Source of the DNA: Scolanthus callimorphus
Taxonomy: Eukaryota; Cnidaria; Anthozoa; Actiniaria; Edwardsiidae
Direction of reading: 5' to 3'
Length of the DNA stretch: 64,000 bases
Assembly: GCA_033964015.1 (NCBI GenBank)
Contig: CM066919.1
Coordinates: 25,305,204 to 25,369,203 of the forward strand
In this document: positions 12,435 to 25,100 of the stretch, piece after piece
Layout of the letters: each line of letters begins with the position of its first letter
How positions within the stretch are numbered: the first letter of the stretch is position 1
Translations under genes and position numbers: made by a program
The notes under the pieces: model-generated
The model's input: the letters and a program-made list of their open reading frames with translations, nothing else
What the model was told of the DNA's origin: nothing
Database searches by the model: none

Positions 12435-12963
12435 GGGACTGGTAATAAATTAGAGGTGGGGGGGGGGGGGGGGGGGGGGGGTTGGGGGAGGGCTGGTGCA
12501 AAAGTGGGGAGGGCCTCTAATTTTCATGCAGGTGAAAAGGGGAGGGTCAAAAAAATTGGTGCAAATGATAAAGATATACGCAAACAATGTTAGGGTAATA
12601 CAGGGCCGTAGCACTTATAGGGTCAGGGGGATACCAGTGCCCCCACAGTTTTTCCAGAATCAATCCTTAAAACTCCTGATTTTGCACTGCATATCAAAGC
12701 TGCCCCAAACATGCGGTAATTTTACATGCTAGGCTCTAAATTTTCGGCGAGCTTCGCGCGCAAGAGAATAACTACAAAAAAAATATATTTTTTCAATATC
12801 TATATCCAATGAATCATGGGGGAGGGTCACCATTAAATATGTCACCACATTTGGGAGGGCCAACATTTTTCATGCATCTTGTCAGGGGAGGGTTTCCCTT
12901 AAAAACATGTAGACCAAAATAAAAATGCACCAGCCCTCCCCCCTCTAATTTATGACCAGTCTC
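12435..12963. mobile_element. Harbinger-like MITE with G-tract inverted repeats
   Basis: The left end GGGACTGGTAATAAATTAGA and the right complement GAGACTGGTCATAAATTAGA match with two differences. A G run of about 24 bases follows the left end. TTA flanks both sides (12432-12434 and 12964-12966). Confidence 0.7.
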
Positions 12964-13622
12964 TTACCTCCTTCTTCGCCACCTTAAGAATGACGTTTTG
13001 AGCGTCCACCATCTTTAACCCTTTCAGGCCCAACTTTTTTCTACAAATATAGCTGTTTTTCTAAGCCAAACAGACATACCCCTGTCCATTTTTGCATATC
13101 AGGTCTAGATTTCTGGGTTTCCTGGGTTTTTTTTTCATTGACAGTGACGGTTAGACATTTGATAAAATTTCTACAAAATACAAGCTGAAATTCCACTAGA
13201 AGAGGCCATAGGACATTATTAAGTCCATTATGGAGAATGCTTTTTGTGCTGTGCGTCAAGAAAGAGGTATAGTGAAGGGGTTTCATTCGCTTTTCCTTTG
13301 TTCTTGTGAGAATTCTGGAAGAGAATGACTGGAATGAAACCTTCGGCCCCTCTTCAGTGGAATTCTTTTTGCCCAACACTGCATTCGTATGAATCTGTGT
13401 TTTAGACATAAAAAGCAAACTACTGAGCGTAATTCTGGTTTTAGTTGTCGCTGCTGTCTAACCGTCCAATACAGGTTCAACTTCGTAAAGTCGCTTGGAA
13501 ACGTCAAGCGCAATATCTCGCTTGAAACTTCACTAGGAATCTTGAAACTTGGGCTTGGAAGTCAGGAATAAAGGTAAAACGAAATGCAATATGCTGCATG
13601 TTGAGTTGTTTTTGTCTCTTTT

Positions 13623-13726
13623 TTATTCGGTCAGAAATACACTTTTAAGCGAGTTTTGGCCAATTTTGAGAGGTGACAATAAAATTGGCTAAAACTCGCT
13701 TAAAAGTGTATTTCTGACCGAATAAA
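13623..13726. repeat. Near-perfect 45-bp hairpin
   Basis: Arm 13623-13667 is the reverse complement of 13681-13725 with a single difference, separated by a 13-base loop. Transcription would give a long duplex hairpin. It lies outside all recognised exons. Confidence 0.85.
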
Positions 13727-14305
13727 TGCAAGTAGTGATTTATTGAAGTACTAAAGGACTAGATAAGGGTATTTTTCAAACTCTTTTATTTTTCGTAGAT
13801 ACTCATATTTTAGCGCTTATCGAACTCAGTCAAACTTCACACCGCGACACTATAAAACTGCAACTATCAACTCTAAAGTTCGCTCAATGATCCTGGGAAG
13901 CCTATGATATGGGCGTGAAAAGGTTAATGAGATGTGGATGGCGTGACGCGGGAGCAAGTCCCGAGAACCATAAAATGCACAATTTGTCCCAGGGAGAAAT
14001 CCCAGGAATCAAACCAGTTAGATTCCTGGAACTTGTCCCTGGGACAAATATTTAGTCCCCGCGACTGAATTTTCAACGCAAAAACTAAAATATTACGAAC
14101 TTTTAAAAGCAACTTTTGGGCAACTTTAAGAGAAAAATAGTAACCTTTGAGCAACTTTTAACAATTTTTCAAGCAGCGTTTAAGGAAGTTCGTGGAAATT
14201 TGTTTTTATGGCCATTTTGCTTGTACCGACACCTGATTTCAATCCGAAGGTACTGAATCCATAGACGTTATTTGGGTTGGGTATGTGAACAGACATACAA
14301 CTTAC

Positions 14306-17300
14306 CTGTAGTGTCTTCAATGAACTTCATAAAAGCCAGCACGTTTGTCGCTACAGTATAGTACTCCACAGGACAACCAAGGTATCCGAAGCTAACCAGA
14401 CCTTGCAAGTAGAATCTTGTTTTCCCATCGTCGTTGGCTGGACAGACGAATGGGCCACCACTGTCACCATTGCAACTCACAGGGTCGCCAGGTTGTTTTG
14501 TGCCAAAGCACCGATGTTGATTTGCAATAATAATGGTTCCCTGTTTAGTTCCTTGCCCTGGTTCTACCACGTTCTTCAGCTGGTAGTCGTGCACACAATC
14601 ACTTTGAGATGCAATTGGCATGATTCCGTACTGTAGGTACCGGGCAGAAAGTTATCGTTTGGGTGTGTTAAGCCCCATCCTGAAGAAAAGAATGACTATT
14701 AATAGATAGTTTGTGATTGGCTGGTGTTTCAGCTAAAATTCCCGCCAATTTGGGGGAGCGCGGTAAGTGTGCTTGCGCGGGCGACACAGGAAACCTGAAA
14801 TGACATAATAATATCAGTTATGCTAAAACTTTGAAAACTACGAAGTCTACACTACTATTTTTTTATAAGAACCTCATCTTGCACGAGCACACAACGGCAC
14901 CCGTCTTACAAACGTGGTTCATTTAACAGAGTGTATAAAGAATATGCCATCCCGATTATATACACACAAAACTTTTTTATATGCGTTTTTCTGTTTTTTC
15001 TGTTTCTCGAATATATTTTATGAACTGGGATCTCCACACGTATACGATGAAAACGACGGCAAGTAGATATTGCTTCTATTTGGTGGTAGCTTTGTTTTGA
15101 TTGTGTGCTTTATGTTGAATTTTAAGTTGTTGTTTTATTTTCTGTCTTAAAATTGAAAAATGAACAGTAAGACTGCCTTTTTGTAAGCAATTATCGAGGG
15201 TTTTGTGATAATATTTTGTGATAATCCAGAATAAACAATGTCGATACAACATTTTGACATTGTTTATGGATATCACAAAAAGCGAATTCAATATTTGTTT
15301 TATTATACATTGATTCTGTAAAAATACTTTTGCGATGAACAAACTTTGTTTTTCTGAAGCGCCTTGTCAAGTAGTCATGATGCATTGCGCATCCAGCCAG
15401 TACTCATTTGAAATGTATGTTATATTTTGAATTTATGGATGAATGATTCTCCGAGTATAAATACATTTAATGTAATGTATGTGTGAGCACGGTTTACCAG
15501 GGGCGTAGCCGGGATTTGAGAAACGGGGGGGGGGGGGGGGGGGGTCACATCTGTACAAATGTATGTTTACTGACTGTATGTTCTTCGAAAAAGGGAAGTC
15601 ACAGGCACCCCATGACTCCCCCCCCCCCACACACACACACCCCTAGCTACGCCCCTGTTTATACAGATAATTGCGGCTTTACCTGAGTTAACGCAGGTCT
15701 CCCCACCCTTCAGTTTGTGATCCTTCTTGTCAGGCAGGCAAGCAGGTTGAACGCAACTGCTGAACGTAACCGGAGGATCTAACTTGATCGCTGCTATGTC
15801 GTCTCTAAAATTGGCGTTATATTTCGGATGAACTTTGAAGTGCTCCGCCAAGATCTTTCTTTTCTGCTTATAACCCTCTATGTCTATGTCGCCTGGAAGA
15901 TTCAAACGGCATGTGTTGCTATCAGTGCCAGTTTCATTATCTACGAATTCCCACTTCATTTCCGAACACCAAACTGCGTTGTGGCTTCCGTCCAAGACAA
16001 GCGAATGGACGTTTTCTAGATTTCGTTTGCATTGTATGGGGTGAAAAATTTCGTTTTAAAGCCTAGGTAGTCCTAATTAGTTCAAAACCTCTCAAAGTCT
16101 GCGTGAAAACACCCGGAGCTGTCGTTTGATTGACGGAAGCCAAACCACGGTTTGTTAGTTGGCGTAAAGAGAAAATGATCATTTTCTCTTGTCAGGGCTT
16201 AAGGTGATTCCGTTGAGAAAGATGTACTACCTAGATATTTTTTAAACTTGGTACAATTGATGCCCATGAATAGGACATTCAAAAAATGCAATAAAAAGAT
16301 GGGGGTCACCATGCTCGTTTTCGCGCTGTTGGAGCGTTATTTACGTGATATTTGACTGTTTGACGAAATATGTTCGAAGTTCAAAAATTACGAAAAAGGT
16401 TGCTTTTTCTCTCGCCTGCAATAGTGATATTAGTTGGTATTTTAACTTTGTGTAGGTAATTATGTAAAATTCTCTCAAGATTTTGATCCGATTGCGCTAA
16501 TGCAGCAAGAAAATGGACCGCTAGTACTCAGCTAATACTCCACGCTCCAAAGTACATAGTTCTACGCACATTAGGCTAAAAAATACATGTTCTACTACCT
16601 AACTTTTTTCTGCTTCAAATATATTGTCTTTAGCGGTATGATGGTCGATTTCAGAGAAAACAAATTCGGGGTCACCACCCTTGTTTTTCTGTAATATCAC
16701 TAAAACCATTTAAATCGCGCGCTTTTTGTGTTGTTTGTTTGGCCTGATTTTGCTCGCGCGCGCACTTTTCAACGATTATTTCGAACGAAATGTACGCGCG
16801 ACCGTGCGCAGAAAAGATGCGTGGTGCAATTCAAGGGAATCACCTTAAGTGCAGTTTTAAAAGATGATCAATGGTTCAGTATGCAGTATGCGGGGCGAAT
16901 GCGGGGCGCTAGACGTTTTAGTGTTAGCTAGATGTTGAAATAGGTCACGCAGTGCGGGGAATTAAGTATATTCCCCGGGTATGGGAGTATGGTACGGGAC
17001 ATTCCACCGACTAGCATTTTGTATTTACCAAAGGTTATATAGTAGTCATTTATGTATTGCGGCAGCACACAGTGAGCGGCAGTCAGTGCCCAGTTTTCGC
17101 TGATCAACACGGCACCACAAATGTGAAATGTGAAGATCTGAAGTGAACCTTGCCAAGGAAAGGTTTTCCCGGATGGTGCATCTTGACCATTGATGATATA
17201 TTTTTTTACGAAGTCCCTTAAATCTTTGGGATATGTAGAAAGAGGGACGGCGCCAACAGACGAAGAACGAGGGCTGATGGATCTCTTTTTTCGGTTCGCT

Positions 17301-18887
17301 TGGTTGAGAAGGTTCGCCAGTTCGTCGGACTTTCCACAATCGTACGTTGACTCCGTTATGACTAAAACATAAATAATGAAAACCAGGAAAAAATTACCAA
17401 ATTAAAAAACAGGTTTGGAAAACAGGTTTCCAAAAAAGCCAGACAGAAATTGATGTCCGAAAATTTTAGCAACCTTTTCGGCTTTTTGTACGTGTATTTT
17501 TTTAAAACAAATAAAACATATTCACGTTTTTGTGGAAGTTGGTCGATTTTCGGTCGCCGCCCGTCGTCCAGAAAAGCTGTCTAGTTTTCCTACGTCTCTC
17601 AACACCGTTAATTCCTTAACTGAAAATATGGTTTAAGAACAATCAGTTTGCATTCATCACTAAATATTGACTCAGTATCATTCTTTTTTTGACTGAATCA
17701 CTTTTCTTCTCGGTTTCATTATAAAACACCTCAGCAGCGCAAGTTTATATGTTGAAATTCCCATACCCAAGAAGACATATTGTTCCGCTAGTCTAATATT
17801 TCTAGCTGTTATTTTAAGATAGTTGGTGAGTTTTCTTAATATTTCTCACCTTTTTTAACGAGAAAACGATTAGCTTGAGCGCTTCTGTGTTCGAAAAAGT
17901 GCATGGGGTGATCATGTCGTCATCGAGGCGCGGCGCAAATAAACAAAACACGCAACTGCCAGCGCGTTTCGTTTGGCCAAAGAAAACGAATAAACTTTGA
18001 AACTTGCATCAAGTTGTGTACACTTGTGATGGTAACGACATCCTCGCGCGCCAGGGTCCTTCTCTCACCTCCCCCCAGGTTCCAGGGAAGGAACCCTGGC
18101 GCGCGAGGATGTGGTAACGAGACGAACATTGTTGAATTTGCATGAAAACGAACACTTCGTCCCAAGATAGTTGGGCCAGGTACATCATAAGTACAATTAG
18201 CTGTACACTTGAGAGTCGGCAATGATATAAATAGACCAGTTTGAGAAACCTCGAATTAATTAAAATAGCGGCTTTTAAATGTAAGTTATATAGGACTGCA
18301 ATTTTGCGAGCCATTGATCTAAGGGCTAGTAGAACTTGCTAGTAGTCCCTGTCCACACGGAGTAGTGTGGACAGGGTCTAATACTAGTTTAAAAAGTAGC
18401 AAAACTTGCGTCGAGTTGCGTGAACTTGCGTTTTGTTTGATCAGGGCTTTAAAATTGCTCCTTTTAATACCTTCAAAAATACTACACGATTTCTAACTGT
18501 ATAAACACTGCATCCTCTCGCCACTCTTACAACACGTGATTTGTCTCGCAAACCAAAAGTGAATATACTTTCCTTTAAACGTCTTCGAAAATATAGGAAA
18601 CAGCGTAGATTTGACAGTTTCATATTTTGGTCTTGCGCATTTTTACAAATCCCGGTATAAAAAAACCCTACCTTTTCTCGTTTGGATTTAAGTTTATATT
18701 TGTGTATAAAATTATTCCTACTAGTATTGTATAAAAGCGTGAATTTGTGTAAAATAACATAGAAATCGAATTGAACGTAATTGAGTAGCGAAACTTGTGT
18801 GAACTTGCGTTTCGTCTGGTCAGGGCTTTGTAACTTACCTGTCAAAGCTGCTAAACTCAGCAAGATCAAAATAATATGTCGAGTCAT
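14306..18887 (-). CDS. Secreted chymotrypsin-like S1 serine protease, copy 2 (one-base frame break in exon 4)
   Basis: Exons are 18839-18887, 17029-17361, 15683-15892 and 14306-14679, all phase 1 with GT-AG borders; a terminal exon may lie at 8737-8777. Exon 1 gives a signal peptide starting [16 protein letters not shown]. Exon 2 has a furin-like NRKKR-S site, the mature start IINGQDA and catalytic His in TAAHC. Exon 3 has catalytic Asp in DDIAAIKL. Exon 4 begins GWG, has catalytic Ser in CNGDSGGP and the pocket wall VSFG. The residue at chymotrypsin position 189 reads Val, so a trypsin-like Arg/Lys preference is not expected. Exon 4 is 374 nt, one short of a multiple of three: reading on from GWG reaches a stop, while the serine frame resumes at about 14636-14641. 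A CCC run shortened to CC would explain it. Either an assembly error or a recent pseudogene. Confidence 0.85.
15498..15657. mobile_element. hAT-like MITE, CAGGGGCGTAGC ends
   Basis: The 160-bp element has CAGGGGCGTAGC at the left and its complement GCTACGCCCCTG at the right, with a G tract and a C/CA tract just inside. It lies in intron 3 of protease copy 2. A second copy is at 59266-59440. The hAT class is inferred from the CAG...CTG ends. Confidence 0.7.
16198..16849. mobile_element. Inverted-repeat element, CTTAAGGTGATTCC ends
   Basis: CTTAAGGTGATTCC at the left is matched by GGGAATCACCTTAAG at the right, about 650 bp apart, within intron 2 of protease copy 2. Two GGGGTCACCA blocks occur inside. 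No transposase frame is seen. Confidence 0.6.
18039..18111. mobile_element. 73-bp foldback element with 9-bp target duplication
   Basis: The arms CATCCTCGCGCGCCAGGGT and ACCCTGGCGCGCGAGGATG form a hairpin, and TGGTAACGA is repeated exactly on both flanks (18030-18038 and 18112-18120). A 9-bp duplication is typical of Mutator-like insertions; the assignment is inference. A relative lies at about 61997-62090. Confidence 0.75.
18347..18376. repeat. Small perfect hairpin
   Basis: CCCTGTCCACAC and GTGTGGACAGGG are separated by six bases (GGAGTA). It lies in intron 1 of protease copy 2. Confidence 0.7.
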
Positions 18888-18949
18888 TCTCTGTGGTTTC
18901 AATGGGACCTGCTTTCTTCAGATATGAGCACGAATGATGCTCTTGTCAG

Positions 18950-18955
18950 CTTATA
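18950..18955 (-). promoter_or_regulatory. Possible TATA box of protease copy 2
   Basis: TATAAG on the minus strand lies 63 bases upstream of the start codon at 18887, in the context GGTATAAGCTGACAAG. The leader of protease copy 1 has a related block (AGCTTACAAGG) about the same distance from its start. No transcription start is visible directly. Confidence 0.35.
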
Positions 18956-19173
18956 CCTAGATATTTATGAATTGCATGATTAGTAATACAGCAGCTGGAA
19001 AGCGTTGCTTGGGAACTGCCGCGGCCAGACTATGCAGTAATGTGTGTAAAGGTGTCTGTGCAAGAGTTCATGAAACACCTCATTGGCTTGTCAAGGTAGT
19101 TATAATGTATTTTATTGATTTCGAGGAGGATTTGTTTAGAAATTCTCAGCAAGTTTACTGAGTTTTCGCAAAA

Positions 19174-22100
19174 AAAGTTGTTTTGTTTCTACCCATGTTG
19201 CCTTGCGGTATCGGAGCAGAGGTGATAGACAGATTTTAAAATGGTTATTGGATATTACCCATGTTGCCTTGCGGTATCGGAGCAGAGGTGATAGACAGAT
19301 TTTAAAATGGTTAGTGGATATTAGACTAATTTGCCTCGGTGATTTCTACTTTCGGTAGTACGATTTTAATTGCAGGGATATTGGCTGTCTAAGGCCCAGT
19401 TAAACTATGAATTTTTTGGCTCTGTTTAGTTGTAAGGCGGATGGGAGACATGTAATTCAAAGAAAGTTCTAGACAGCTTGCAGTAGTTTGCAGTTTCCCT
19501 TGTTACAGGGTCTGAATGGGGATCGATGAGCTAATTGGAAATGTGAAACGAGGCACTATGGCGGAGTAGCAAAGACAAAGCCACGCTACAGTAACTTTGT
19601 TGATCGCCCCCCCTGTGTCGAGCAACCACGAAGCTTTATATGGGCAACCCTTCGGGGATGGAATGAACCAGACTGCCTTTTTATCCGTGTTACTCCACTT
19701 CCGGCAATTAAACAATTTATTAAGCTAATTATCAACAGAAGCTAACATTCATTTTGAGCTGTGCTAAATTATTTCTTGTTAAACGCTCTTCTTACTTTCC
19801 GTTTCTGTTCCTCATGTTCTTGCTAAATCGTACATAATAGCACTGCCCGCAAATAGTACAAAACTAGTCAAGGCGGGCAGTGAAAATATAATACACTTGC
19901 ACTTTTCAGTCGTATCAAAAAAGGTGTCGTTTTCTTCGATCACGAAACGTTCAATGCCGACTTACAACTTTGTACATTACAAGAGCTCCACCAAGGATGT
20001 AATGCACTGCCAGCGTTAGACTGGCAAATTGCCACAAAATTCAGCCACAAAATTTAGCGCATGCGCGACAAGTACCGAATATAGTGAACCTGGGATCGTA
20101 GGATTCCCAGCCCCTCGCGAGTCAATAAGAAGAGCGCGCGATTGATGAAATCTGGAGCACAATAATTTTCTCCGAACCAAAATTTCAATGGGATCAGGGA
20201 GCAGAGGTAGATGAATTCTTCGGTGATAACTCTTCGTACACTGGTACAAGTAAACATTGGCCAGGTAGATCATAAGTGTACAATAGGCGATTTGCACTAA
20301 CTGGGTCACGTGACCCAAATCCCATACATTCTGAATTTAAATCTTGAAAATTCAACTCGCTGCCATTTGCTCCAGGTTAGAGATTTCAAGAGCTGAAACT
20401 TGGGTTTCTGACTAATATCGATTGGTTCTTTGCATTTCTAGAATGGATTTCGACAAAACACCTCGTTAATAGGTAGATGGGGTCACGTGACCGGGTTAGT
20501 GCAAATGGCCTATTAGCTGTAAACTTGAGAGTCGGCAATGATATTAATAGACCAGTTTGAGAAACCGCGAATTAATTAAAATAGCGGCTTTTAGTCGTAA
20601 GTTATATAGGACTGCAATTTTGCGAACCATTGGTCACTAAGGACTAGAGCTGGTAGGGCAAACGTAGCACTTGAACATGTGATTTCTAAGTGATCAGTGT
20701 GGTGTCAAAGTCTGTCAACAAATGAACGCATTGTTTACGTGATATTTTGCAGCATTTTGATCGTGAAATTTCTAAAAATCAGATTTCTTTGAACCCCCTA
20801 AATTTCCATGGCCGATCAGTGCCCAAACTGAAGAGGAGAAGAAGAGGAGAATTCTACAGTTCGAAAGTGATAAAAAGTATGTGTTGATCCCAAGATAATG
20901 CGAGAGGGGAAACATGATATTCTTTGGTCGGGGATGATCGTCGGGAATTTCAGTTTCACTCCTATAATGTAAAAGATACTAAAAGGGCGCGGCTCAAATA
21001 AGTTTTTACCCTAAAGATCCATCAAGAAATTTCCGTCTTTTTTTCGACTTGTTACCAAGAACTCTCTGTCTCATAAGGTTTTTAAAATGTGCTTTGTGTC
21101 TCGCGCTGTTTTAGAGCCCTAAAAGATACCTATCTTCCTTGAATATTATTGCAAGAAATAAAGTTGTTTTGTTTCTACCCATGTTGCCTTGCGGTATCGG
21201 AGCAGAGGTGATAGACAGATTTTAAAATGGTTAGTGGATATTAGACTAATCTTTGCCTCGGTGATTTCTACTTTCGGTAGTACGATTTTAATTGCAGGGA
21301 TATTGGCTGTCTAAGGCCCAGTTAAACTATGAATTTTTTGGCTCTGTTTAGTTGTAAGGCGGATGGGAGACATGTAATTCAAAGAAAGTTCTAGACAGCT
21401 TGCAGTAGTTTGCAGTTTCCCTTGTTACAGGGTTTGAATGGGGATCGATGAGCTAATTGGAAATGTGAAACGAGGCACTATGGCGGAGTAGCAAAGACAA
21501 AGCCACGCTACAGTAACTTTGTTGATCGCCCCCCCTGTGGCGAGCAACCTGCACGAAGCTTTATATGGGCAACCCTTCGGGGATGGAATGAACCAGACTG
21601 CCTTTTTATCCGTGTTACCCACTTCCGGCAATTAAACAATTTATTAAGCTAATTATCAACAGAAGCTAACATTCATTTTGAGCTGTGCTAAATTTATTTC
21701 TTGTTAAACGCTCTTCTTACTTTCCGTTTTCTGTTCCTCATGTTCTTGCTAAATCGTACATAATAGCACTGCCCGCAAATAGTACAAAACTAGTCAAGGC
21801 GGCAGTGAAAATATAATACACTTGCACTTTTCAGTCGTATCAAAAAAGGTGTCGTTTTCTTCGATCACGAAACGTTCAATGCCGACTTACAACTTTGTAC
21901 ATTACAAGAGCTCCACCAAGGATGTAATGCACTGCCAGCGTTAGACTGGCAAATTGCCACAAAATTTAGCGCATGCGCGACAAGTACCGAATATAGTGAA
22001 CCTGGGATCGTAGGATTCCCAGCCCCTCGCGAGTCAATAAGAAGAGCGCGCGATTGATGAAATCTGGAGCACAATAATTTTCTCCGAACCAAAATTTCAA

Positions 22101-25100
22101 TGGGATCAGGGAGCAGAGGTAGATGAATTCTTCGGTGATAACTCTTCGTACACTGGTACAAGTAAACATTGGCCAGGTAGATCATAAGTGAACAATAAGC
22201 GATTTGCACTAACTGGGTCACGTGACCCAAATCCCATACATTCTGAATAAAATCTTGAAAGTTCAACTCGCTGCCATTTGCTCCAGGTTAGAGATTTTAA
22301 GAGCTGAAACTTGGGTTTCTGACTAATATCGATTGGTTCTTTGTATTTCTAGAATGGATTTCGACAAAACACCTCGTTAAGAGGTAGATGGGGTCACGTG
22401 ACCGGGTTAGTGCAAATGGCCTATTAGCTGTAAACTTGAGAGTCGGCAATGATATTAATAGACCAGTTTGAGAAACCGCGAATTAATTAAAATAGCGGCT
22501 TTTAGTCGTAAGTTATATAGGACTGCAATTTTGCGAACCATTGGTCACTAAGGACTAGAGCCTGTAGAGCTGGTAGGGCAAACGTAGCACTTGAACAATG
22601 TGATTTCTAAGTGATCAGTGTGGTGTCAAAGTCTGTCAACAAATGAACGCATTGTCAACTATGTGTTGATCCCAAGATAATGCGAGAGGGAAAACATGAT
22701 ATTCTTTGGTCGGGGATGATCGTCGGGAATTTCAGTTTCACTCCTATAATGTAAAAGATACTAAAAGGGCGCGGCTCAAATAAGTTTTTACCCTAAAGAT
22801 CCATCAAGAAATTTCCGTCTTTTTTTTCGACTTGTTACCAAGAACTCTCTGTCTCATAAGGTTTTTAAAATGTGCTTTGTGTCTTTAGTTGTAAGGCGGA
22901 TGGGAGACATGTATTCAAAGAAAGTTCTAGACAGCTTGCAGTAGTTTTGCAGTTTCCCTTGTTACAGGGTCTGAATGGGGATCGATGAGCTAATTGGAAA
23001 TGTGAAACGAGGCACTATGGCGGAGTAGCAAAGACAAAGCCACGCTACAGTAACTTTGTTGATCGCCCCCCCTGTGTCGAGCAACCACGAAGCTTTATAT
23101 GGGCAACCCTTCGGGGATGGAATGAACCAGACTGCCTTTTTATCCGTGCTACCCCACTTCCGGCAATTAAACAATTTATTAAGCTAATTATCAACAGAAG
23201 CTAACATTCATTTGAGCTGTGCTAAATTTATTTCTTGTTAAACGCTCTTCTTACTTTCCGTTTTCTGTTCCTCATGTTCTTGCTAAATCGTACATAATAG
23301 CACTGCCCGCAAATAGTACAAAAGTAGTCAAGGCGGCAGTGAAAATATAATACACTTGCACTTTTCAGTCGTATCAAAAAAGGTGTCGTTTTCTTCGATC
23401 ACGAAACGTTCAATGCCGACTTACAACTTTGTACATTACAAGAGCTCCACCAAGGATACAATGCACTGCCAGCGTTAGACTGGCAAATTGCCACAAAATT
23501 CAGCCACAAAATTTAGCGCATGCGCGACAAGTACCGAATATAGTGAACCTGGGATCGTAGGATTCCCAGCCCCTCGCGAGTCAATAAGAAGAGCGCGCGA
23601 TTGATGAAATCTGGAGCACAATAATTTTCTCCGAACCAAAATTTCAATGGGATCAGGGAGCAGAGGTAGATGAATTCTTCGGTGATAACTCTTCGTACAC
23701 TGGTACAAGTAAACATTGGCCAGGTAGATCATAAGTGTACAATAGGCGATTTGCACTCACTGGGTCACGTGACCCAAATCCCATACATTCTGAATAAAAT
23801 CTTGAAAATTCAACTCGCTGCCATTTGCTCCAGGTTAGAGATTTTAAGAGCTGAAACTTGGGTTTCTGACTAATATCGATTGGTTCTTTGTATTTCTAGA
23901 ATGGATTTCGACAAAACACCTCGTTAAGAGGGATGGGGTCACGTGACCGGGTTAGTGCAAATGGCCTATTAGCTGTAAACTTGAGAGTCGGCAATGATAT
24001 TAATAGACCAGTTTGAGAACCGCGAATTAATTAAAATAGCGGCTTTTAGTCGTAAGTTATATAGGACTGCAATTTTGCGAACCATTGGTCACTAAGGACT
24101 AGAGCCTGTAGAGCTGGTAGGGCAAACGTAGCACTTGAACAATGTGATTTCTAAGTGATCAGTGTGGTGTCAAGTCTGTCAACAAATGAACGCATTGTTT
24201 ACGTGATATTTTGCAGCATTTTGATCGTGAAATTTCTAAAAATCAGATTTCTTTGAACCCCCTAAATTTCCATGGCCGATCAGTGCCCAAACTGAAGAGG
24301 AGAAGAAGAGGAGAATTCTACAGTTCGAAAGTGATAAAAACTATGTGTTGATCCCAAGATAATGCGAGAGGGGAAACATGATCTTCTTTGGTCGGGGATG
24401 ATCGTCGGGAATTTCAGTTTCACTCCTATAATGTAAAAGATACTAAAAGGGCGCGGCTCAAATAAGTTTTTACCCTAAAGATCCATCAAGAAATTTCCGT
24501 CTTTTTTTTCGACTTGTTACCAAGAACTCTCTGTCTCATAAGGTTTTTAAATGTGCTTTGTGTCTTGCCGCTGTTTTAGAGCCCTAAAAGATACCTATCT
24601 TCCTTGAATATTATTGCAAGAAATAAAGTTGTTTTGTTTCTACCCATGTTGCCTTGCGGTATCGGAGCAGAGGTGATAGACAGATTTTAAAATGGTTAGT
24701 GGATATTAGACTAATCTTTGCCTCGGTGATTTCTACTTTCGGTAGTACGATTTTAATTGCAGGGATATTGGCTGTCTAAGGCCCAGTTAAACTATGAATT
24801 TTTTGGCTCTGTTTAGTTGTAAGGCGGATGGGAGACATGTAATTCAAAGAAAGTTCTAGACAGCTTGCAGTAGTTTGCAGTTTCCCTTGTTACAGGGTCT
24901 GAATGGGGATCGATGAGCTAATTGGAAATGTGAAACGAGGCACTATGGCGGAGTAGCAAAGACAAAGCCACGCTACAGTAACTTTGTTGATCGCCCCCCC
25001 TGTGGCGAGCAACCTGCACGAAGCTTTATATGGGCAACCCTTCGGGGATGGAATGAACCAGACTGCCTTTTAATCGCCCACTTCCGGCAATTAAACAATT

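Noticed and set aside
11836..12501. 221-codon minus-strand frame with proline runs
   Set aside because: It crosses the ends of two MITEs and their C/G homopolymers; no domain and no splice context.
14220..14240. Alternative last exon of protease copy 2 about 70 bases after exon 4
   Set aside because: Not fully excluded, but the acceptor lacks a pyrimidine tract and the predicted tail is no more family-like than that from 8737-8777.
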